The position numbers were made by a program, and so were the translations under genes. From contig CAINUM010000104.1 in NCBI GenBank assembly GCA_903853785.1, positions 1 to 10,676 of the forward strand: DNA of 10,676 nucleotides. The letters are read 5' to 3'. Below are positions 1-6,431 of this stretch, piece by piece; the stretch's first letter is position 1; each line of letters opens with the position of its first letter. The notes beneath the pieces were generated by a model. It ran no database searches, was not told the DNA's origin, and saw nothing but the letters and a program-made list of their open reading frames with translations. The stretch comes from Candidatus Magasanikiibacteriota bacterium (GTDB lineage Bacteria > Patescibacteriota > Patescibacteriia > Magasanikbacterales > GWA2-37-8).

Positions 1-173
1 AAAATATTAAAATTGGTAAATGTAATGTTGATGAAAATGGCGAATCTGCAGCCGCCTACAATGTTATGAGCATCCCAACCTTTTTGTTGTTCAAGGATGG
101 TGTGGTGATCGATCAACTTACGGGTGGTGTGCAAAAAGAAAAGCTAAAAGAAATGATTGCTAAGTATTTATAA
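1..173 (+). CDS. trxA: Thioredoxin, C-terminal part (5' end outside the window)
   Basis: The reading frame entering from the left edge (codons from base 3) encodes about 56 residues ending in TAA at 171-173. It carries the thioredoxin C-terminal half: a VDEN segment, then A-x-x-Y-x-V followed by SIPTFLLFKDG, which holds the cis-proline (IPT) that packs against the active-site disulfide, then a TGG turn and a final amphipathic helix KEKLKEMIAKYL. Thioredoxins are about 105-110 residues and reduce protein disulfides in the cytoplasm. The CxxC active site would lie upstream of the window, so redox activity cannot be confirmed here. A thioredoxin-like domain at the end of a longer protein is also possible. 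A terminator follows within 10 bases, so this is the last gene of its transcript. Confidence 0.88.
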   Translation, partial: NIKIGKCNVDENGESAAAYNVMSIPTFLLFKDGVVIDQLTGGVQKEKLKEMIAKYL

Positions 174-181
174 AAATCTAG

Positions 182-209
182 AAAATCACCTTTAAAAGGG
201 TGATTTTTT
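182..209 (+). terminator. Rho-independent terminator of the thioredoxin gene
   Basis: AAAATCACC pairs with GGTGATTTT, with further inner pairs around a short A-rich loop. The 3' arm runs straight into six T residues. It starts 8 bases after the stop codon and lies before the next promoter, so it separates the thioredoxin transcript from the DUF805 gene. Confidence 0.8.
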
Positions 210-211
210 GT

Positions 212-240
212 TTGCTAAAAGCGGGGAGTAAGTGTATAAT
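212..240 (+). promoter_or_regulatory. Predicted sigma-70-type promoter of the DUF805 gene
   Basis: TTGCTA at 212-217 and a perfect TATAAT at 235-240 are separated by 17 bp. Transcription should begin near 247 and give a 5' UTR of about 37 nt that is almost all A/T and has no Shine-Dalgarno sequence. A second TATAAA at 273-278, 5 bases before the ATG, could give a leaderless transcript but has no convincing -35. Confidence 0.65.
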
Positions 241-283
241 ATTTATGTAATATCAATATAGTTTTAATTTAATATAAAAATTT

Positions 284-646
284 ATGAATTACTATTTGGC
301 TGTTTTCAAGAAGTTTTCTGATTTTAGTGGACGCTCAAAAAGAGCTGAGTTTTGGTATTTTTTTGTTTTTAATTTTAGTATCAGTATATTGATTAGTATT
401 TTTGGTATGCTCGCTGGGAAAAGTTTTGGTAATGCTCTTAGTATTTTGTATAGTTTAGTAGCGTTTGTACCGGGATTGGCTTTGAACTTTAGAAGATTGC
501 ATGATATTGGCAAAAGCGCTTCGTGGTTGTTGTTGATATTGCTCCCGCTAATTGGTCCTATTTGGCTTTTAGTTTTGTTTGCTCAAGACAGTGCTCCTGG
601 CGATAATAAATACGGTCCAAATCCAAAAGGTATATTAGTTAAATAA
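284..646 (+). CDS. DUF805 family small membrane protein
   Basis: This 120-residue protein matches the DUF805 (YhaH-like) pattern throughout. An N-terminal F-x-x-F-S-G-R-S-K-R-A-E-F-W segment (residues 11-24) is followed by a first hydrophobic helix (about 23-45), a second (about 50-68), the family signature RRLHDIGKS (70-78), a third helix (about 80-99) and the characteristic tail PGDNKYGPNP (105-114). It is predicted to lie in the cytoplasmic membrane with three helices. The family's molecular function is not established. It is full length for the family. The ATG at 284 is the natural start because residues 1-10 match the usual short amphipathic lead. No Shine-Dalgarno sequence precedes it. 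It has its own promoter and terminator, so it is probably monocistronic. Confidence 0.88.
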   Translation: MNYYLAVFKKFSDFSGRSKRAEFWYFFVFNFSISILISIFGMLAGKSFGNALSILYSLVAFVPGLALNFRRLHDIGKSASWLLLILLPLIGPIWLLVLFAQDSAPGDNKYGPNPKGILVK

Positions 647-657
647 TAAGTGATTAT

Positions 658-691
658 AAGACCACTTTTATAAGTGGTCTTATTTTTTTTT
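658..691 (+). terminator. Rho-independent terminator of the DUF805 gene
   Basis: A perfect 10-bp stem, AAGACCACTT (658-667) with AAGTGGTCTT (672-681), closes a TTAT loop and is followed by A and nine T residues. It begins 11 bases after the stop codon at 644-646. Confidence 0.92.
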
Positions 692-720
692 AAACATATA
701 TTTTGGGTCAATTTTGCATA

Positions 721-748
721 TTGCTTAATCGCCAAAATCTGGTAAAAT
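721..748 (+). promoter_or_regulatory. Predicted extended -10 promoter of dnaE
   Basis: TTGCTT (721-726) lies 16 bp before TAAAAT (743-748), which is preceded by TGG (740-742), an extended -10 element. The start point expected about 7 bases after the -10 is near 755, only 0-4 bases before the dnaE ATG at 758. No Shine-Dalgarno sequence lies between. The dnaE message is therefore predicted to be leaderless or nearly so, unless an earlier promoter exists. Confidence 0.6.
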
Positions 749-757
749 AGACCCGTT

Positions 758-3700
758 ATGAAAGATTTCGTTCATCTGCATGTCCATTCACATTATTCAT
801 TGTTGGATGGACTTTCTAAAATTCCAGATCTTGTAAAAACGGCTAAAAAGCACGGTTTTTCGGCGTTGGCACTTACTGATCACGGTAATATGTATGGGGC
901 AATTGAGTTTTATCAAGCCTGTGAAAAAGAAGGCATTAAACCAATTATTGGAGTAGAAGCATATGTGGCAGTTGGAACTCGTTTTGAGAAAGATCCAAAA
1001 AATCGTTATCGTCATTTGATCTTGTTGGCGCTCAATGATATCGGCTATCGAAATTTAATGAAATTAGTGTCGCTTGCTAACACCGAAGGGTTTTATTATA
1101 AACCAAGAATAGATAAAGAAATATTAAGGAAATATCATGAAGGTCTAGTTGGTTCTTCAGCATGTTTTGGTGGGGAAATAGCTCATATTTTACGAAAAGA
1201 AAATGATTGGGAAAAAGCTAAACAAGTTGCGCTAGAATATCAGGATATTTTTGGTATAGGAAATTTTTATTTAGAAATGATGGATATACCAACTTTGGAA
1301 GGACAGGCGGAACTAAACGATAGCTTGCGCCGTCTATCCAAAGAAACTGGTGTGCCGCTGATCGTCACTCGTGATAGTCACTATCTCAATTCGGACGATA
1401 ATGAAGCTCAAGATATTTTGACTTGTATTCGTGACGGAAAAACTATCGACGATACCGATCGTCAAAGTTCATCTGCGATCGATACGTCATTTTGTTCTGC
1501 AGAAGATGTATACGAAAGATTTCCAAATGACTTAGAAGCTCTTGAAAATACTGCTAAAATTGCGGAGCGTGTAAATTTAAAATTAGAATTGAACAAATGG
1601 CTATTTCCACATTTGGATTTACCACCAGGTAAAAATTCAAGTGAAGTTTTGCGAGAAATGGTTTATGAAAAATTACCACTTTTGATTGAGGTAAATGATG
1701 CGGTGCGAGTGCGTGTCGACTATGAACTTGGGGTTATTGCGCAAAAAGGGTATTCAACATATTTTATTGTAGTGGCAGATTATGTGCATTATGCTCGAAC
1801 TCACGGTATCGTAGAAACGACTCGCGGATCCGGTGCTGGTTCGATTGTGGCTTATGCGATGGGAATTACGACTGTTAATCCATTATATTTTAAATTACCA
1901 TTTGAACGTTTTTTGAATCCTTTCCGTCCAAGTCCTCCCGATATTGATGCGGATTTTGCCGACGACAGACGTGATGATATGATCGCTTATGTAACGCAAA
2001 AATATGGTGCGGATAAAGTAGCGCAGATTATTACTTTTGGAACAATGCAAGCCAAAGGTTCGATCCGCGATGTTGGTAGAGCTCTTGGCTATCCGTATTC
2101 TTTTTGTGATCAGGTTTCAAAATTAATTCCAATGGGTGCTCAGGGTTTTGGTATGACTATTGCCAAAGCAAAAGATTTAGAAAAAGATTTGATGGATTTG
2201 TATAATAAAAATCCTCAAGTACACAGACTGCTCGATTTAGCACAAAAAGTAGAAGGCTGTGCGCGTCACACTTCTATGCATGCTGCTGGTGTGGTGATTG
2301 CACCGACACCTCTGGTTGATTTTACGCCGATTCAATATGAAACTGGTGGAGATAAGATTACTACTCAATATGAAATGCACGCGGTGGAAGCGGCTGGTCT
2401 TTTAAAATTTGATTTTTTGGGTATTCGTAATTTATCCATCCTTGGTCGCGCGGTAGAAATTATCGAAAAAACAACCGATAAAAAAATCGACATTTTTTCA
2501 ATTCCTTGGGATGATAAAAAAACATATGAAATGTTGGCGCGTGGTGAAACCAACAGTGTTTTTCAATTGTCTGGTTCAGGCATGACGAGATACCTCAAAG
2601 AATTAAAACCGAGTACTATTTTCGATATCACCGCGATGGTGGCGTTGTTTCGTCCTGGTCCAATGGAACAGATTCCAGAATATATTAAACGTAAACATCA
2701 TCCAGAAGCAGTCGAGTATCTAGATCCGCGCATGGAGGATTATTTGGATCAATCTTTGGGTTTGATTGTGTATCAAGACGATGTGCTTTTAACTTCCATT
2801 CATTTGGCTGGTTACAACTGGGAAGAAGCGGATAAATTTCGTAAAGCCATGGGTAAGAAAATTCCTGAAGAAATGGCGAAGCAAAAGGAAAAATTTATAA
2901 AGGGTTGTCGCACATTTGGTAAATTGCCAGAAGCAAAAATTCATAAATTGTGGGAGATGATCGAACCGTTTGCGGCATATGGTTTTAACAAAGCTCATGC
3001 GGCTAGTTATGGTGTAGTGGCTTATCAGACAGCCTATCTCAAAGCAAATTATCCGGTTCAGTATATGACGGCGGCTTTGATTGCTGAAAGTGGTGATATG
3101 GATAAGGTGCCAGAAATTATTCGTGAGTGTGAAAAGATGGGTATTAAAGTGTTGCCACCAGATGTGAATGAGAGTTTAAAAAACTTTGCGATGGTTGGTT
3201 GGCAAAATGGAGGAACGGCTCATATCCGTTTTGGTCTTAGTGCTGTTAAAAATTTGGGTGAACATATTGCGGACGCTATTTATCGTGAACGAAAAAATAA
3301 TGGCACATATAAAAATTTAGAAGATTTGTTGAAACGTGTACAAGATAGAGATCTAAATAAAAAATCTGTTGAAAGTTTAATTAAGTGTGGAGCGATGGAT
3401 AGTTTTGGTTACGACCGTGGTGTTCTACTTTCAAACATCGACAATTTATTATCTTTCTCAAAGGGTTTTGGTGAACAAAAAAATTCAGTGCAAAATTCAC
3501 TTTTTGCTGGAACTAAAATTGATTTTGTTTCAAAACTTAATATCATACCGGCACCATCAGCAACGTTGGATGAAAAATTAATTTGGGAAAAAGAATTACT
3601 TGGGTTATATATTACCGCTCATCCGTTTGCTTCTTTCCAAGCAGAATTGAGTGGTTGTCTGACACCGATAAACGAACTTCAGAGTATTGCTCGAAGTGAA

Positions 3701-4225
3701 TGGGTGATCGTAGCGGGTATAATGGATAGTGTAAAAAAGAAAATTACTCGCAAAGGAAAACAGATGAGTTTCGTAAATTTGGAAGACACTACAGATAAAT
3801 TAGAGTTATTGGTTTTTCCAAAAGTGTATGAAACTACTAAAGATATTTGGGTTGAAGGACAAATGGTAGTGGTGGTTGGTAAGACTTCAGAAGAAGAAGG
3901 GGACAACAAGTTGTTTGTAGAAAAAGCTTATGCACTGAACAAGGCAAACGTACGAGAGTTAGCCGCACAACTTGGTTCTGGCCAAAAGAAAAATTCGGTA
4001 AGTCAGTATATGTCGAGCGAAGCGGCGGATAGTTTGGCTTTTGAGATAAAATTAACTACTGCTCAAGTCAAAGAAAAAGCCGATGCAATAAAAAGTTTGT
4101 TAGCATTATTTCCTGGTGATGCTCTAGTATATTTGTTAGTTGATAATAAAAAAATTAAAACATCGTTTAAAATCAACGCAACCGATCGCTTCAAAGAAAA
4201 GTTGAGCGAACTGTTGGAAGATTAA
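758..4225 (+). CDS. dnaE: DNA polymerase III alpha subunit (replicative polymerase)
   Basis: At 1155 residues this is the usual DnaE length. The N-terminal PHP domain (about 3-210) opens with HLHVHSHYSLLDG and keeps HxH (H8, H10), D41-H42, E67, H86 and D206/H208, which look like an intact metal site, unlike the degenerate one of E. coli DnaE. The palm has the motif PDIDADF (394-400), with D397 and D399 matching the E. coli catalytic pair D401/D403, and D552 in KFDFLG as the third carboxylate. RGSGAGS (356-362) and the fingers region around YGFNKAHAASYG follow. A helix-hairpin-helix segment lies near 850-885. QNSLF at 912-916 fits the beta-clamp-binding consensus, and an OB fold starts at about 982 (WVIVAGIMDSV). 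The protein extends DNA from primers within the replisome. The ATG at 758 starts directly at the conserved N-terminus. Confidence 0.97.
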   Translation: MKDFVHLHVHSHYSLLDGLSKIPDLVKTAKKHGFSALALTDHGNMYGAIEFYQACEKEGIKPIIGVEAYVAVGTRFEKDPKNRYRHLILLALNDIGYRNLMKLVSLANTEGFYYKPRIDKEILRKYHEGLVGSSACFGGEIAHILRKENDWEKAKQVALEYQDIFGIGNFYLEMMDIPTLEGQAELNDSLRRLSKETGVPLIVTRDSHYLNSDDNEAQDILTCIRDGKTIDDTDRQSSSAIDTSFCSAEDVYERFPNDLEALENTAKIAERVNLKLELNKWLFPHLDLPPGKNSSEVLREMVYEKLPLLIEVNDAVRVRVDYELGVIAQKGYSTYFIVVADYVHYARTHGIVETTRGSGAGSIVAYAMGITTVNPLYFKLPFERFLNPFRPSPPDIDADFADDRRDDMIAYVTQKYGADKVAQIITFGTMQAKGSIRDVGRALGYPYSFCDQVSKLIPMGAQGFGMTIAKAKDLEKDLMDLYNKNPQVHRLLDLAQKVEGCARHTSMHAAGVVIAPTPLVDFTPIQYETGGDKITTQYEMHAVEAAGLLKFDFLGIRNLSILGRAVEIIEKTTDKKIDIFSIPWDDKKTYEMLARGETNSVFQLSGSGMTRYLKELKPSTIFDITAMVALFRPGPMEQIPEYIKRKHHPEAVEYLDPRMEDYLDQSLGLIVYQDDVLLTSIHLAGYNWEEADKFRKAMGKKIPEEMAKQKEKFIKGCRTFGKLPEAKIHKLWEMIEPFAAYGFNKAHAASYGVVAYQTAYLKANYPVQYMTAALIAESGDMDKVPEIIRECEKMGIKVLPPDVNESLKNFAMVGWQNGGTAHIRFGLSAVKNLGEHIADAIYRERKNNGTYKNLEDLLKRVQDRDLNKKSVESLIKCGAMDSFGYDRGVLLSNIDNLLSFSKGFGEQKNSVQNSLFAGTKIDFVSKLNIIPAPSATLDEKLIWEKELLGLYITAHPFASFQAELSGCLTPINELQSIARSEWVIVAGIMDSVKKKITRKGKQMSFVNLEDTTDKLELLVFPKVYETTKDIWVEGQMVVVVGKTSEEEGDNKLFVEKAYALNKANVRELAAQLGSGQKKNSVSQYMSSEAADSLAFEIKLTTAQVKEKADAIKSLLALFPGDALVYLLVDNKKIKTSFKINATDRFKEKLSELLED

Positions 4226-4234
4226 ATCAAGCAC

Positions 4235-4343
4235 AAAAAAACACGGTGGTAAGTTACTTTTTAAGCGGGTTGTGAGCCCAAGGCTCATCCTTTTAACCTC
4301 GCGGTTAAAAAAAGCGTAAAAGTGACTTATTACCGTGTTTTTT
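4235..4343. terminator. Symmetric bidirectional terminator built as a three-way junction
   Basis: Bases 4236-4261 pair with 4318-4343 as a 26-bp stem with no mismatch, counting three G-U pairs on the + RNA (4248, 4249, 4255). Inside lie two hairpins: TGAGCC (4273-4278) with GGCTCA (4282-4287) around a CAA loop, and TTTTAACC (4291-4298) with GGTTAAAA (4303-4310) around a TCGC loop. The outer arm ends in six T on the + strand and in seven T on the - strand. It can therefore act as a terminator for dnaE (stop at 4225) and for the convergent rel gene (stop at 4353). The elaborate interior goes beyond a simple terminator, so a stable 3'-end RNA or another role is possible. There is no gene between 4226 and 4352. 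Confidence 0.8.
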
Positions 4344-4352
4344 GTCTTTAGC

Positions 4353-5864
4353 CTATTTAATTTTCTTTTCAAACAAATTTTTAATCCAAGTAATCTTCGA
4401 ACTATTCAATTGAGCTTTAATATGATTTTTTGCCGCATGAGTTTTCACGAATTTCAACCAATCTTGACTCGGACCCTTGCGATTTTTGTCAGTGACAATT
4501 TCCACCACATCACCACTTTTCAAAAATGAATCCAAGCTCACCATTTGATCATTTACTTTGGCACCATTACACTTGTTGCCAACCTCAGTATGTATGTGAT
4601 ATGCAAAATCCACCGGTGTGGCATCTTCTGGTAAATCAATCACGTCACCCTTCGGAGTGAAGACAAAAATATGATTGTGAAAAAAATCCACTTTCATTTC
4701 TTCTAAATCTTTGATGTTATTCAGGATTTCCTGTTGCATCTTGGCTAATTCCTTTGCCCAATTTAGATCTTTTTTTGATGGACGTGGACCTCTTTCATCA
4801 TAAGTCCAATGAGAAGCGGTAATACCAAACTCTGCTTCTTGGTGCATTTCTTTAGTGCGGATTTGAAATTCTACAATTTTTCCATCATCACAAAAGACTG
4901 TTGTGTGTAGAGATTGGTAGCCGTTTGGTTTAGGTTGGGCAATATAATCTTTGATACGTCCTTTTAGTGGTCGCCAAAGTTTATGAATAATACCAAGACA
5001 AGCATAGCAATCACCAACATCTTTTACAATGACACGAACAGCGACGATATCATAGATATTGCTAACTTCCCAGTTCTTTTTTAATAATTTTTGATACAAA
5101 CTATAAAGTTGTTTTTCTCGACCGTGAATATCAAGGTAATTGATATCGGCCCCTTTTAATTCGGTTTCCATTGTCTTGATTATTTTATCAAGATAAACAT
5201 TTTTCTCACTAATATTTTGATCGCGAATCGCTTTTACTCTTTGAAAATCTTTTGGCTTTACATATTTAAAAGACAGATCTTCGAGAAGCCCTTTGAACTC
5301 ACCCATGCCCAAACGGTTAGCAATTGGTGCGTAAATTTCTAAGCTCTCTAGAGCGATACGTTCACGTTTTTTTTCAGGCAATGATTCTAAAGTGCTAAGG
5401 TTGTGAACGCGGTCGGCAAATTTAATAATCATTACTCGAATATCTTCAGCCATTGCCACAAACAATTTTCTTAAATTTTCGATGTATCTTTCTACCCCGC
5501 GATATTTCAATTTACCGAGTTTAGTAATACCTCGAATCATGTTTGCAATATCACTACCAAAGTTTTTTTCAATTTCTTCTAATGTAATCTCGGTGTCTTC
5601 AGGGACGTCATGCATTAAAGAAGCAATTACAATATTTGGTTCAGCTTGAATCTGCGACAAAATATGAGCCACGCACAGGGGGTGGAGGATATAAGGTTCT
5701 CCAGATTTACGAAATTGTCCGGCGTGAGCTTTGCTGGCAAAATCATAAGCTAGCTGAGCGGTTTCAACATCAGTAGGCTGGCAGTATTTTTTTAAATTTT
5801 CCACCAAGTCTTCAATAGTCGCTTTGGTTGGAATATTAACTTGTGAAAATAAAAATTTATCCAT
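4353..5864 (-). CDS. rel: Short Rel/SpoT homologue: (p)ppGpp synthetase/hydrolase (HD-SYN-TGS)
   Basis: The 503-residue protein makes and degrades the alarmone (p)ppGpp. The hydrolase HD domain (about 35-190) keeps R52, H61, H85-D86 (HDVPEDT) and D151/N155 (FADRVHN). The synthetase domain (about 240-355) keeps D272 (YDIVAVRVIV), E332 (VEFQIRT) and NGYQSLH (314-320), whose tyrosine stacks on the substrate. The tetrapeptide RIKD (303-306) is the RxKD form found in bifunctional Rel/SpoT enzymes, not the ExDD of synthetase-only RelA, so both activities are likely. A TGS domain follows (about 400-460). The protein ends shortly after the DWLKFVKT segment and lacks the zinc-finger and ACT/RRM regions of the usual 700-750-residue proteins. 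No remnant of those lies downstream, so it looks like a natural short form. The ATG at 5864 lies 36 nt after the predicted transcription start. Confidence 0.95.
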   Translation of the reverse strand: MDKFLFSQVNIPTKATIEDLVENLKKYCQPTDVETAQLAYDFASKAHAGQFRKSGEPYILHPLCVAHILSQIQAEPNIVIASLMHDVPEDTEITLEEIEKNFGSDIANMIRGITKLGKLKYRGVERYIENLRKLFVAMAEDIRVMIIKFADRVHNLSTLESLPEKKRERIALESLEIYAPIANRLGMGEFKGLLEDLSFKYVKPKDFQRVKAIRDQNISEKNVYLDKIIKTMETELKGADINYLDIHGREKQLYSLYQKLLKKNWEVSNIYDIVAVRVIVKDVGDCYACLGIIHKLWRPLKGRIKDYIAQPKPNGYQSLHTTVFCDDGKIVEFQIRTKEMHQEAEFGITASHWTYDERGPRPSKKDLNWAKELAKMQQEILNNIKDLEEMKVDFFHNHIFVFTPKGDVIDLPEDATPVDFAYHIHTEVGNKCNGAKVNDQMVSLDSFLKSGDVVEIVTDKNRKGPSQDWLKFVKTHAAKNHIKAQLNSSKITWIKNLFEKKIK

Positions 5865-5870
5865 AATTTC

Positions 5871-5887
5871 AAATTCCGCAGGAATTT
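5871..5887 (-). promoter_or_regulatory. Hairpin in the 5' leader of the rel mRNA
   Basis: AAATTCC and GGAATTT form a perfect 7-bp stem around a 3-base loop (TGC on the rel-sense RNA); one outer G-U pair can be added. It ends 6 bases before the ATG at 5864. The only GGA near the usual ribosome-binding distance lies inside the 3' arm. It may modulate translation or mRNA stability. No known leader family is recognised. Confidence 0.4.
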
Positions 5888-5906
5888 ATGATTTATTTAT
5901 ATTCTA

Positions 5907-5934
5907 ATTATAGCATTTTGTTGGCTAATTGCAA
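5907..5934 (-). promoter_or_regulatory. Predicted extended -10 promoter of the rel gene
   Basis: On the - strand a perfect TATAAT (5912 down to 5907) is preceded by TGC, an extended -10, with TTGCAA (5934 down to 5929) 16 bp upstream as the -35. Transcription should begin near 5900. The -35 overlaps the end of the inverted-repeat arm at 5922-5930. Confidence 0.7.
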
Positions 5935-5969
5935 ATATAATTAGCCATTTATATTGACAAAATGGCTAA
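5922..5969. repeat. Three alternating copies of TGGCTAA between the divergent rel and rnpB promoters
   Basis: TGGCTAA occurs at 5922-5928, inverted (TTAGCCA) at 5941-5947, and direct again at 5963-5969. The first pair extends to 9-bp arms (5922-5930 with 5939-5947, 8-base spacer). The second pair extends to 10-bp arms (5941-5950 with 5960-5969, 9-base spacer). The middle arm is shared, so only one foldback can form at a time. One copy touches the rel -35 and the last lies inside the rnpB -35/-10 spacer, which is the placement expected of an operator. No regulator is recognised and the function is inference. Confidence 0.45.
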
Positions 5970-5982
5970 AATATGCTATATT
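5954..5982 (+). promoter_or_regulatory. Strong promoter of rnpB
   Basis: A perfect TTGACA (5954-5959), a 17-bp spacer and TATATT (5977-5982) preceded by TGC make a near-consensus extended -10 promoter. The expected start, 7 bases after the -10, is G5989, exactly the first base of the RNase P RNA P1 helix. Confidence 0.9.
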
Positions 5983-5988
5983 ACTTCT

Positions 5989-6388
5989 GTTTATAGCGGA
6001 TGATTGCTCCAATTTATTTTGGGGAGGAAAGTCCGAACGTCCTTCTTTGAAAAAAGAAAAAAGATAGTGGGTAACACCCACCAGTTTGATGGAAACATCA
6101 AACGAGGGAAAGCGGCACAGAGACAATACTAATTTCGATTCGTCGAGATAAAAGGTGAAAAGAATATGGAGGTTCTGATTCTAGAAACAGAGCTACCATA
6201 TACCCATCGTTGTGAGACGATGTGGTGCCAAGCCCTGTCTGGCGCAAGAGCAGCCTTGAGGTTGAAAGATTTCTTGGAAAAGTTCGCTCGCTCATGATTT
6301 TGGCAGTAATGTCAAAACTAGACAAATGATCATCGTGTTATTTATCACTTGGTAAACAACATACAGAATTCGGCTTATAGCTATAAAC
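5989..6388 (+). ncRNA. rnpB: RNase P RNA (catalytic subunit, tRNA 5'-end maturation)
   Basis: The 400-nt RNA removes 5' leaders from pre-tRNAs. P1 is a perfect 9-bp helix, GTTTATAGC (5989-5997) with GCTATAAAC (6380-6388), and defines both ends. P2 is GATGAT (5999-6004) with ATCATC (6329-6334). The signature GGGGAGGAAAGTCCG begins at 6021. P4 forms between AAG-U-CCGAA (6029-6037) and TTCGGCTT (6369-6376) with the usual bulged U; compared with E. coli, two G-C pairs are replaced by two A-U pairs, a compensated change. GTGGGT/ACCCAC looks like P8, and GTTTGATG-GAAA-CATCAAAC (6084-6103) like P9 with a GNRA loop. CATCGT/ACGATG (6205-6222) is another helix. An extra hairpin at 6337-6360 sits where P19 lies in some bacteria. 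The 3' signature ACAGAATTCGGCTTA is at 6363-6377. The architecture looks closest to type A with P19, but I did not fold every helix. Confidence 0.96.
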
Positions 6389-6422
6389 AAAAAAAACCGT
6401 ACTAAATCAGTACGGTTTTTTT
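6389..6422. terminator. Bidirectional terminator between rnpB and RNase J
   Basis: ACCGTACT (6396-6403) and AGTACGGT (6409-6416) form an 8-bp stem around a 5-base loop. Seven T follow on the + strand (6416-6422) and eight T on the - strand (the A run 6389-6396). It begins directly after the last base of rnpB P1 and lies 10 bases beyond the RNase J stop, so it serves both convergent transcripts. Confidence 0.93.
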
Positions 6423-6431
6423 GTTTAATTT

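Noticed and set aside
4353..4480. Possibility that rel is a frameshifted full-length gene
   Set aside because: The 127 bases after the stop hold only the terminator structure and then dnaE, so there is no leftover coding sequence for the missing domains.
5941..6325. Two open frames on the - strand (61 and 75 codons)
   Set aside because: They lie in the rnpB promoter and gene, which is supported by conserved helices; the frames are by-products of the RNA sequence.
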